64,000 bases of DNA from Synanceia verrucosa (taxonomy: Eukaryota > Chordata > Actinopteri > Perciformes > Synanceiidae): assembly GCA_029721515.1 (NCBI GenBank), contig CM056565.1:1266398-1330397 (forward strand), written 5' to 3'. The notes under the pieces were generated by a model. It saw nothing but the letters and a program-made list of their open reading frames with translations. It searched no databases and was not told where the DNA came from. This document shows, piece by piece, positions 56,401 through 64,000 of the stretch (positions within the stretch are counted from its first letter, which is position 1; each line of letters starts with the position of its first letter). The translations under genes and the position numbers were made by a program.

Positions 56401-59304
56401 AGTCTGGTGACACTTTTAGTTTATTTTATTTTATTCCATTTTATTGCTTTTATTGTTGTTATTGTTTTTAATTGTTTTTATTTACTACCTTTTGTAAAGC
56501 ATTTTGGTTTGCTGAACGGTTGCTGAAAAGGACTGCATAAATAAAAAGCATTTACATCAGACCACCTGCATAGAACCTAGGCGTCATAGAGTATGATGGA
56601 GATCTTAGTTTTAACAGGCAGGTAAATTCAGCTTCAAACTAATTCCATCCACACTGGACTACTTCCTCTACCTAGGCAATCCCCAAACTACCTCACACTT
56701 TCAATCAGTACAAAACGCTGCAGCCTGATTATTAACAAAATTCAAACCACGTGACCACATCACCATTATCCTTGCATCACTGGCTCCCCTTTTATTTCAG
56801 GATAAACTTCAAAATCTTTCTCCTCACCCTTTACAGCACCTCCATGTCTATTATACCTGGTTTTATCTAACAATCTCAATTTTTGTCTGTATATTTAAAT
56901 ATATTTACAGTATGTGTGTGAGTGATGGGGCGGCACGGTGGTGTAGTGGTTAGCACTGTCGCCTCACAGCAAGAAGGTCCCGGGTTCGATATGGGGATTA
57001 GGTTAATTGGTTAATTTAAATTGACCGTAGGTGTGAATGTGAGTGTGAGTGGTTGTCTGTCTCTATGTGTCCTGTGATGAACTGGAGACTTGTCCAGGGT
57101 GTACCCTGCCTTCCACCCTAAGACAGCTGGGATAGGCTCCAGCCCCCCCACCACCTTATGAGAGGATAAGCGGTAGAAAATGGATGGATGGATGCGTGAG
57201 TGTATGTGTGTTTCTTGTGAAGCACTAGTGCAAACTTGTTTACCTTATGCTACATAAATGAATAAACTCCTGTTCTCCCTCTTCCTCAGAGGCTGGCTCA
57301 GACTCTGTGCACACTGATGTAGACGACCAGCGCAGTAGTTTGAGCGAACCTCACAGGGAAAGCAGCAAAAAGCTGAACAACAACGGTGGGAATGCTGAAG
57401 GCTGTGTTATGCCTCCTTATGAGGAGCTAACTCCCATTTATGTCATCAAAAACCTCGTGGTCAAGCCGGTGAGATGTTCAGTTACATATAACAGCTTGCT
57501 TTTTCAGGTATTCAGTCCATCAGAGAGCCATGGTGATGTCTTCAAATGTAGTCTTTTGTCTGGTTTACTGTGATGTAAAATAAAAAAAAACAGATACTGT
57601 AGATGCTGGAACTAGGGAATGTTTGGCATGTCTTCTTGAAAAAATACTTAAACAGTAATTGATTGTCAAAGTAATGATTGAATAAATAGGACATAGTTGC
57701 ACTGACTGATTTTTTGGGGTTTCTTAGAGCAGTGAAAACAAGCTGTAAACACACACATATAATCTCACCTTTAGAAGGTGAAATGGTGAATCCTTCTTCC
57801 AGAATTACTGACTCCACCTTCAATAGAATTTTCTTATTTATTCACTGCAAATTTATTAATTTGCTTTACTTCCTCACATTTTTTTAGCCTTGGTTATTTT
57901 TGTGTCCTTCTGCTTAACTCTTTGTAACTTTAACCTCCTCCCCATCTTTTGCTTTTTCCTTTATTTTGGTCTCTAATTGCTGACCACATAAAACCCAACT
58001 GACAACCTCCTGTGGCACAGTCTGGACTGGAGCAGCTTCTGCACGGTCCCCTGGCATGGGGAGGAGGGGGTTGGCACAAGCTTACCAATGCCAAAACACC
58101 TGCCCAGCTCTTACTGATCCAACAGCCAACAATGCCTGCCCCTTCCTCCTCTACCCCGAGTCCTTCATCCAGTCTAGCTGCACCACAAGGGCAAATTAAG
58201 AAGGGAGGCAGTCGCAACAACCCGAACCCCAGCAGGAAGAACTTGTATCTGCCCATCCTGAATTCTTACCCTCGTATCGCCCCCCACCCCAGGAAGGAGA
58301 GCCATAATAGCAAGAGTGCTACATGGGTGGAGGGGGTTAAGGAGAGTGGCAGTGAAGGCCAGAGACAGAGCAAGAGGGTGTGTATGGAGGAAGAGAAGAG
58401 AGAGGCTCTTCCTACCACCAGCCATAAAGACGATGGAGTCCAATCCCAGTCCCAGTGTGAAGGCAGAGGACAGCACAGCTCCTTCCCCAGTTCATCTCAC
58501 TGCCCACCGTCCAACCACGCTTCCAAATTCCACCACTGCAAACAAAGCTCGGGCTCTGACAGCTTAGGCTCACCCTCTGTGTCCAGCTCCCAGGCTCCCT
58601 CACAACCTTCTTACTCCGACTCTCCCTCATCCTCCTCTCCTTCCTCTTCATCTCGTTCTTCCTCCACGGATCATAGCCCATATCGCCTTGCTCCAGACAT
58701 CTCTTCCAATCGCCATCGTCGTTTCCTCAACACAGCCGAGATCCTGAACCAGTCGGGTCTGCTGGCCATCACGCTACGCACTAAGGAGCTGCTAGAGCAG
58801 AATGCCGCCACAGAGAGAGAAATAGCCCAGCTCCGTCAGCACACCCTGCTCCTGTGCCAGGTAGCCCAGGTGAGCCAGAGCGGGTGCAACAAAGGTTCAG
58901 ACAGCCTTGACAAACTCCTCCTGGCCATGACTGACTCAGGCTCCTACCCCAACATGGACTTCAATCAGCTGAAACCACTCATCAGCAGCAACCAACAGAG
59001 CAAGAACAGAAGTGAGAAAGACAAAGAGAAGAATAACAACATAAGAAGCACTAAGACACACAGCAGCCCACTGCGGGTGGGGTCTTCACACAACATAGAA
59101 AGTGGAACATCACTACCCTCTCCACTGTTTGCCGCCTCGCCAGACTCAGAACAAACAGATCAGGCTGACAGTCCTCTGGACTTCAACTCCCTCTCTGTTT
59201 GTTTTTCCAGGTCCGTCCCTAAAGACGGATGCAGAACAGCAGTCATAGAAAATGATCTCCCCATGTTGCCAGAGAGCTCAACACTCAATAATTATCTTCT
59301 CTAG
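41125..59304 (+). CDS. cipc: CIPC, CLOCK-interacting pacemaker (3 coding exons)
   Basis: Nuclear repressor that binds CLOCK and inhibits CLOCK-BMAL1 transcription. Coding exons: 41125-41323, 57290-57468 and 58021-59304, with matched phases and AG/GT borders; 553 residues (human CIPC has about 399). Family hallmarks seen: an acidic-serine SEKDSEKDSGYS end of exon 1; PIYVIKNLVVKP in exon 2; LYLPILNSYPRIAPHPRK in exon 3; and a C-terminal block HRRFLNTAEILNQSGLLAIT followed by an amphipathic coiled coil TKELLEQNAATEREIAQLRQ, the CLOCK-binding part in the mammalian protein. Low-complexity Ser/Pro stretches (SSSSPSSSSRSS near 58630) explain the extra length. The start ATG has A at -3 and lies eight bases after an acceptor. 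Intron 2 is 15,966 bases, most of it retrotransposon. A paralogue assignment (cipca or cipcb) is not possible from this window. Confidence 0.92.
41324..42167 (+). other. cipc intron 2, first part, nothing recognised
   Basis: AT-rich sequence with AAATAAA runs near 41940-42150. No exon or defined element seen. Confidence 0.4.
42168..43412. repeat. inverted SINE-like arms around a TTCTCTCTGG minisatellite
   Basis: 42168-42256 and 43323-43410 are inverted copies of about 88 bases (shared core GAATGTCAGTGTGAATGG, then GGTCCTCTGATGGTCTGC). They match the 3' half of a TGGA-type SINE. Between them, from about 42350 to 43290, lies an array of TTCTCTCTGG / TTCTCTCTTGG variants with higher-order units of about 24 and 48 bases. 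GCATGTTCTCCCTGTG before it and CCAGCTTCCTCAGTCC after it are the SINE sequences that normally flank GGGTTCTCTCCGGGTACTCC, so the array looks like an expansion of that internal segment. Confidence 0.75.
43763..43825. repeat. (TA)n microsatellite
   Basis: About 27 consecutive TA dinucleotides in cipc intron 2. Confidence 0.95.
44282..44417. repeat. (GATA)n microsatellite, 3' junction of Tx1 copy A
   Basis: GATA/GACA repeats of about 130 bases end in three GTAG units that abut the 3' end of the LINE (read on its own strand: AAAAGTC, then CTACC and TATC repeats). Confidence 0.95.
44542..48406 (-). pseudogene. ORF2 of Tx1-clade LINE, copy A (endonuclease-reverse transcriptase, frameshifted)
   Basis: Nominal length is 1288 codons, from an ATG at 48404-48406 (MQPL) to the stop at 44542. 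Domains in order: an APE-type endonuclease (LQETHSD near 48290, GGDWNC near 47985, TDHHLVLLEM near 47720); a linker; and a reverse transcriptase (SGKAPGMDGLPADFFKHFW near 47000, SIDQEKAFDRVDH near 46635, SRGIRQGCPLSGQLYS near 46470, YADD at 46325-46336). The C-terminal CX2CX7HX4C knuckle is at 44903-44958. Lesions relative to copy B: two bases lost from a T run near 48305, one near 46921, two near 46775, one near 46019, and a frame change between 45117 and 45057. So no full product is possible. The start lies 81 bases after the ORF1 stop. Confidence 0.85.
48488..50064 (-). pseudogene. ORF1 of Tx1-clade LINE, copy A (RNA-binding protein, frameshifted)
   Basis: It starts at an ATG at 50062-50064 (MASSETPPPP) and stops at 48488. 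Order: an N-terminal region with VPSTRITVSGVPPF and QNEALEKELRR; a single knuckle CFECGDVG..VAC near 49500-49545; a Gly-rich repeat (GDSGQVSGGAG) at 49225-49480; an Ala/Gly-rich then acidic region; and a basic tail GKKVLKKRKVSK (nuclear-localisation-like). In this copy the knuckle His is Leu, one base is lost near 49732, and most Gly repeat units are 32 rather than 33 bases, so they break the frame. Intact length would be about 520 residues. Confidence 0.8.
49225..49480 (-). repeat. 32/33-bp VNTR inside ORF1, copy A
   Basis: About eight tandem units that read, on the + strand, CCCCACCGCTCACCTGCCCG plus CTATCAC or CTGTCAC and a run of four or five C. Units with five C are 33 bases and keep frame (GDSGQVSGGAG); units with four C are 32 bases and shift it. 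Copy B has about five units at 55130-55300, so the unit number differs between the two copies. Confidence 0.85.
50239..50339. repeat. (GATA)n microsatellite between the two Tx1 copies
   Basis: About 100 bases of GATA repeats with GATG, GATC, ACAT and GACA variants. They separate the 5' end of copy A from the 3' end of copy B. Confidence 0.95.
50467..54256 (-). pseudogene. ORF2 of Tx1-clade LINE, copy B (frameshifted)
   Basis: It starts at 54254-54256 (MQPLRVGSLNING) and stops at 50467. The endonuclease N-terminus is intact here (NING, FLQETHSD), unlike copy A. Reverse transcriptase YADD is at 52188-52199 but the next residue is Glu (YADDE) instead of the usual Val. The C-terminal 482 residues, including the CX2CX7HX4C knuckle near 50860, are in one frame. 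Lesions: a 4-base loss near 53891, a 2-base loss near 52975, a 1-base loss near 52667 and the 64-base deletion near 51875. A 9-base in-frame loss is near 53205. Confidence 0.85.
54339..55881 (-). pseudogene. ORF1 of Tx1-clade LINE, copy B (one frameshift)
   Basis: ATG at 55879-55881, stop at 54339. The first 210 residues to the Gly-rich repeat are intact and carry a canonical CX2CX4HX4C knuckle (CFECGDVGHKRVAC near 55313-55357). The only clear break is an extra C in a C run at about 55250 within the repeat. After it the frame is open to the basic tail KKVLKKRKVSK. The Ala/Gly region (AAVAFAAGSVHAAVAVAAG) is longer than in copy A. Confidence 0.8.
56047..56093. repeat. (GATA)n microsatellite, 5' junction of Tx1 copy B
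   Basis: About 45 bases of AGAT repeats with one AGGT, between the 5' end of copy B and TACTTTAGTCATCTCACAG of the host LINE. TACTTTAG after GATA repeats resembles the tailed 3' end of other fish retroelements read in reverse. Confidence 0.95.
56561..56880 (+). mobile_element. second LINE reverse-transcriptase scrap
   Basis: The + strand reads NLGVI, EYDGDLSFNRQVNS and, after breaks, HHWLPFYFRINFKIFLLTLY, paralleling the region of the neighbouring LINE but from a separate, more decayed copy. Confidence 0.6.
56928..57194 (+). mobile_element. tRNA-derived SINE, copy with internal deletion
   Basis: The head (GGGGCGGCACGGTGGTGTAG) and B box (GGGTTCGAT) are present, then about 95 bases are missing before ATGGGGATTAGGTTAATTGG. 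The 3' end has the TGGATGGATGGATG tail. GTGTGAGTG and GCGTGAGTG flank it. It ends about 95 bases before cipc coding exon 2. Confidence 0.8.
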
Positions 59305-61000
59305 CTTCCTGGCGAACAGGGTGGTGATGAGTGTCAGGGTAACATGTGGAGCACTTCACGAGAGCATGGGTTTGGTTTGAATCATGCAAAAAGTAGAATG
59401 ATGATTTTAGTATTTAGACAGATGATTTAAAAGTTAAACATGATTGATTAGTCAGGGATTTGCTCATATATGTGTCTATTGTTGTTATTTGTATTTTGCC
59501 TTCTGTGGACAGACTTGTCATTCAGGTGGTCACATTCACAGTCAGCAGTGGATGTCCAATGTGTCCAATATGTTCACAGGGAAACAGAAAAGTCACGTAC
59601 TGTCTTCATCACTCTGCTCTGTTGATTTCCAGCATTTAGAGGCTCATAGCAGACTTTTGCTTCCAAGATTCTGACAATAAAATTTCAGATGGGCTGACAA
59701 GCATTTCGTGATTATTACAGTATTTTACAATTGCTTTGGCACAGCTTTCACAATTTTTCAGTGTGTAATGCTCTTTTGCCTTTTAGAGTTTTTACTCAGC
59801 ATACATGTTCAGTCCTGAGAACACAGACACCTCATGTGAGCACAAGTTTATTGCTTATTACTCAGAAATAATGCAACATCTGTTTGTAAGGTGAAATGTA
59901 TTGCTTTACTTATATTGCCACAGTGATGGGGAAATGAAACCAATAATTTATCTTCTTACATCATTGTCACAACTGTTGAAGATATCTTACAGTAGTGTAA
60001 AATTAGTGACTGTTTTATTATGTCATATTATACTAAATGAGTTCTAGCATTGCTGTATTACTGTATCGTACTGTATTTTAGATGATTCTGATAAACTTAC
60101 CTGTGACGTGAATCCAAGGTTTGGTGTATTGAATAAAATCAACTTTGTGGTGAATATACAGAAATAGCAAACTGATACAGTGAAGAACATTCACAATCAT
60201 TGTTTTGTCTTTTGTTGAATTAAAGAAGACACATTAACCAAAGCAAAAACACCTTTTCCAGTCCTGACCTGCCAGCAGTGTCCTTGTCCTCAGCAGATGG
60301 TCTACACATTCTTAAATATCGTAAAACTTCCTTCAACAAGTGAAATATGATAATATAGAATTAACTAATTATAAGAATTAATTTCTGGGTTTGACAGAAT
60401 TATTTTTAAATTGACAGTGATTCAAATTCAAAAGCATGTTGTGATACTTGTTATACATAGTTTTTTTGTGATTGTGAGATTGTTGCCAAAGCAATTATAA
60501 AATGAAATTCAAGTATTTGTGGTTGCTCAGGTGATAACAGCTGATCGTAGATGTCATTGCGTCCATGCTATCTATTTTTGAATGGGAATTTATGATTTTG
60601 GCACGAACATATGATCAATTAGCTGATGAATGACACATTCTGTATGTTCACATCATGTTGCACATATGTGGCTTTGTGACATTTGGGTCAAGTGCAGATG
60701 AATTCACCACTGGCACAGACGTGTCAAACTGACCGTCTCCTCAGACTCATGCTCACATCCTGCCTGGCAGGACTGTGGATGCTGACATGGTACATGTGGT
60801 TTAACTCAGTGTAATGAATGGATGAACAGTATGGTGGTCTCACTTGTCAGTTTGATCTGTGATGTGTTCACTTATTTGCTTAAAGAGATTTTATTATATA
60901 CTGATTGTAGATGTGGGTCACAAAAAATGGACCCTGTCAACATGCTCTCAAGAACAACCTTAAATAATAAATGTGCTCTGACTCATTCACATATCTGTTG
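59305..61000 (+). promoter_or_regulatory. cipc: cipc 3' UTR region with several poly(A) signals
   Basis: AATAAA at 59676-59681 is the first good signal, about 370 bases after the stop. Further candidates occur near 60132 (GAATAAAATC) and 60966 (AATAATAAATGTGCTCTG, GT-rich after). Sequence is AT-rich and unique-looking, so a long UTR with alternative ends is plausible. Confidence 0.45.
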
Positions 61001-63130
61001 ATACTGTTGTGTCTTCCTTGCTGTCATTGTTAACTTGGCTGTTCAGTCCTTGAAAGCATTAGCAAAGCCTTAGATACCTCCCAGATGAAATGCAGAAAAG
61101 TAGAGGAAACCTTATTTTCATTTTCAGAATATTTGATGAGTAAGAATAAATGCTTTAAATGTACACCTTTGAAAACAGTCCTAACTGTAACTGTTAGTAA
61201 ATAACATTGATTATTAACAGATGCATTCACTCATTTTTCAGCCCAGACAGATATGTTCTCCTGATAAAGCTACGTTAGCAACGGTGCAATGCATGTTGCT
61301 CTGAGTGATAAGTTATTCCAGTACCATGAACATACACACTACAGTTTATTTACTCAATATACAGTACTTTAGACACTAGATATAGCTCCAAATGTCGATT
61401 AATCTGCTGCTAAAAGAAGTCACAAGCAAATGAATCTTTTCATTTAAATTAGCTAAAACTCGTCAGTGTTCCACTATTCCTGAGCCTTATCTGAAAATGA
61501 TTTGCAAATAATAATAAATATACATTTGTATTTCAATAGTTAGCAAATTAAATTCACACACAATTTTGTGTATAAACTCCAGTCAATAGTCTCATACTGT
61601 AGTATCCTGTAGATACAAACCAACACAGACAAAAACATTTACTGCAAATGTTACAAAATATTTAAATAGCATGCGGTAAATGTATGACATAACATCTTCT
61701 GAGTGATTTTTTTTTATTTATAAACCTAGGGACTGCATTTAATTAGCTGGAAAATATTATTGTAGTCAAGCAAAAATGTGTATGGTGGGTGAAGATACAC
61801 TTGGAGTGTGATCACAGGAGAGTATAAAGACTGACTTCCTTGGTCTGTTCAGGTGCTCCCATTCCCAGATTCCCATGCAAGTAAGTATAATTGGTTATAC
61901 AGAGATATACAATGGAGATGATGTTCTGTCCAGTGAGTTGCTACGATCAGTGTCATTTACACTCAGGCTGCTCTGTTAAGCTGCTAAGTTAAACTTAAAG
62001 AGCCCAAACGACAAGATGTTTTTCTAAATGTGGTATCAGAAAGATTCATGTTTTTATCTACACTGGATTGTGTTTCTTATGGGTAGAGAATATATCTGTG
62101 GTGATTCTCCCACCATGTGATAGATGTGCTAATGCATTTATGACTTGATTGTTGGCTGTGAGATATGAATAGTGAAAGTCACTGTTTCAAATTTCCATTT
62201 GTGGGACTACTTAAGAATTATTTTATCACATCTGAAAGGTATTGGTGTATATGGGAAACAGTGCTGCAGCTGGAAAAGTGTTGTTCATTATTTTGGAACC
62301 TTCAGTGTTATACTTCAGACATGCAATAATAAAGTTAGTGCATCATACACTGCATTGTCAAGACAGATTTATTAAACTTTCTATGATCATATTTTATACT
62401 TGTATTTGAATTCTGGTACTGGTACTTGAGACAGGACGACCACAACATGTAAGTCATGCACCAACCCCCTGAACCAACTCTGCCGGACTACAAGCACAAT
62501 TCCCGCTTTACATTCAAATTTCAGTTCTAAAATACACTTTATTTTCAAAACACAACACACTGTCTGCATTTGGCACAATCTTCATGAAGAAAATCTCTTG
62601 TTTTCACAAGGAACACACTGTCAGTCAAACTTAAAAAAACTAAACTTAAATTCCCTACTATGTACACTACAATTAGCAGTCAGAGCTTTAGCATCACAGG
62701 GCAACAGGTGAGTGCTTCTATTTTGGAGCAATGAATGCCAAGAGGAATGAGAGTAAGAGGAGGAGGACGGGGAGGATGAGGAAGGCCAAGAACCCTGATC
62801 TCTGATGAGATCTGAGCTACTTTGATTGACCATGTGGTCAACCATTGTCTAACAATGAGGGAGGCTGGGCAAAGAGTACAGTCAGATTTGAGCAGGTACA
62901 CTGTAGGATCCATCATCTGGACTTTCTGAAATGAGAAAAGGTAAGAAATCTACTCTCACTAGAAAATTGTAGTACTGTGTATCAATACAGTACTCAATGA
63001 GTACAGTAGTACAATATTGCCTATGGACTGTAAAAAATAAAGTATGATTCAAGTACAGTATGTATGACATTGGGAAATATATTCCTACTTTGTATTCCTA
63101 CACAGTGTTTACAGCATTTTAGTACTTGTA
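61001..63130. other. spacer downstream of cipc, no gene recognised
   Basis: Mostly AT-rich. A TATA-like GTATAAAGACTG at about 61822 is followed by a donor-like GCAAGTAAGTA at 61877. 62680-62916 has an open - strand frame without recognisable homology. Neither supports a gene call. Confidence 0.35.
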
Positions 63131-63139
63131 TTGCAGAAC

Positions 63140-63960
63140 TGAAAGATTATCAACACAAGGCGGTCGGGAAGTTTTCTGTCTGCTGAACAGGAAAGTGAAA
63201 TCATAAACATGCTCCTTGAAAATAACACCATATCATTATGGCAAATACTAAGCAAAATAAAAGAAAACAATGAGATATTTCAAAATATCGATAGGGTAAG
63301 CTTGTCAACACTGGGCCCTGTCTTGCCCAGAAATCATCTGAGAATGAAGCAGGTCTACAGGGTGCTATTTGAATGCGACTCAGGAAGAGTCAACTGTGAT
63401 ATAACTATGTGCAGGTAAGTCCCATACAGTTCCACAACTGATGCATATCCTCAACACTGTTTAAATTACACAGTTTTCAGTATTGTAATCATAATGATTG
63501 TGTGTGAGGAAGGGGAAGGGATATCATTGGCCAGTGTGCCATTGTTGAAGTCCCTGGCCAGCATGGAGGGAACATCACAATGTGTGCAGCCATCACCATG
63601 CCACCCTTGGCCCCTACAACACTGCCCATCTGATCATATTTCTGGACACCCTACCTGTTACCAACACACTCATTCCACCAGGGCAGACAGGCAGCCCAGA
63701 GCAGCTCAGGTACGTTGTACTTTGGGACAACGGAAGTGCTCCGGTTTGTAACTGGTTCACTGGCCACCCACGCTTTTTAGTTGTTTATCTCCCTCCATAG
63801 TCTGCATTCCTCAGTCCTATTGAGGATTTTTTTTTTCTGCCTGGAGATGGAAGGTGTATGACCAAAATCTGCAAACGCATATACCCCTTCCATAAGCTAT
63901 GGAAAACACATGTGGCAATATAGCAGTCAATGATTTTCATGGCTGGATTCTCCATGCTAG
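63140..63960 (+). pseudogene. IS630/Tc1-like DDE transposase relic
   Basis: The N-terminal part is open at 63146-63418: FLSAEQESEIINMLLEN, then NIDRVSLSTLGPVL and MKQVYRVLFECDS. A gap with a donor-like GTAAG follows. Then EVPGQHGGNITMCAAIT in another frame near 63545, YVVLWDN near 63710 (second catalytic Asp), and, past a stop, SPIEDFF (catalytic Glu) near 63815 with WRWKVYDQ. At least two stops and frame changes. It is cut by the end of the window or decays there; the family is known in fish genomes as an IS630-type transposase. Confidence 0.65.
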
Positions 63961-64000
63961 GTGATATTTCCCCTGCTGCTTGGCCAGAGAAAACGTTGCC

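Larger units (their letters stand above)
43918..56560 (+). mobile_element. older LINE split by the microsatellite/Tx1 array
   Basis: 43918-44281 reads LHLNVDKPKLIVFGDT, IRNLGVIFDRHLKFDRQINN and SRLDYCSALYVGL (after a one-base break), ending in QNAAAHL. After the array the reading resumes at 56104 with TNTNR, a stop, EHITPV. It then runs through a degenerate stretch to PEMRL-like WNKLPAE-type sequence and LFKSSLKNYMFRMAFNT at 56340-56398, and a 3' tail near 56555. This is the C-terminal third of one CR1/L2/Rex-type LINE reverse transcriptase. CATCT stands on both sides of the array (44276-44280 and 56099-56103), a likely short target duplication. Confidence 0.7.

Noticed and set aside
58174..58681. 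- strand frames opposite the last cipc exon
   Set aside because: Shadows of the conserved CIPC coding exon.
62680..62916. - strand frame of 78 codons
   Set aside because: No recognisable domain, no splice or promoter context.

Overview
The window is vertebrate nuclear DNA, almost certainly from a teleost and probably a spiny-rayed one. It holds three conserved multi-exon genes, all on the + strand: vasp (6.2-10.9 kb, first codons missing), akt2 or an akt2-like paralogue (15.3-28.6 kb) and cipc (CLOCK-interacting pacemaker; leader exon about 35.3 kb, coding exons 41.1-59.3 kb). Every listed exon has AG/GT boundaries, and the reading phases add up across each gene. The teleost assignment rests on the repeat fauna (tRNA-derived SINEs with a TGGA tail, Tc1 elements, hAT and Harbinger miniature elements, a Tx1-clade LINE) and on the small introns. 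The repeats fill introns and intergenic DNA and are often nested two to four deep.

Layout: 1-6.2 kb is 5' flank with a SINE, a MITE and two copies of a TTAA-flanked MITE. 6.2-11.4 kb is vasp. 11.4-15.3 kb is the vasp/akt2 spacer with a SINE and a LINE scrap. 15.3-29.5 kb is akt2; its introns carry SINEs, a (TA)n tract, a SINE/Harbinger/Tc1 composite, two hAT-like elements and two TTAA MITEs. A block of about 530 bp is present both in akt2 intron 11 and just after the akt2 stop codon. 30.4-33.3 kb is a LINE split by an hAT-like MITE that itself received a second LINE and a SINE. 35.1-35.4 kb is the CpG-richer cipc promoter with two perfect CACGTG E-boxes. 35.4-57.3 kb is cipc intronic DNA with several DNA transposons, a hairpin-flanked SINE-derived minisatellite and the main item of interest. 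57.3-59.3 kb holds the last two cipc exons. The window ends in an IS630/Tc1-like transposase relic.

The main item is 44.28-56.09 kb. Two full-length copies of a Tx1-clade non-LTR retrotransposon lie head-to-tail on the - strand. Each has ORF1 with a CCHC knuckle, and ORF2 with an APE endonuclease, a YADD reverse transcriptase and a C-terminal CCHC. Both copies start and stop at the same points inside (GATA/TATC)n microsatellite DNA. The whole array sits inside an older LINE whose coding sequence resumes on the far side. The simplest reading is a retrotransposon with target specificity for a tetranucleotide microsatellite. Both copies are dead, with different frameshifts.

VASP (actin assembly), AKT2 (insulin/PI3K kinase) and CIPC (repressor of CLOCK-BMAL1) are not an operon-like set. 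In humans VASP and AKT2 share a chromosome-19 arm while CIPC is on chromosome 14 with the paralogues EVL and AKT1, so the trio looks like a retained ohnologue block.
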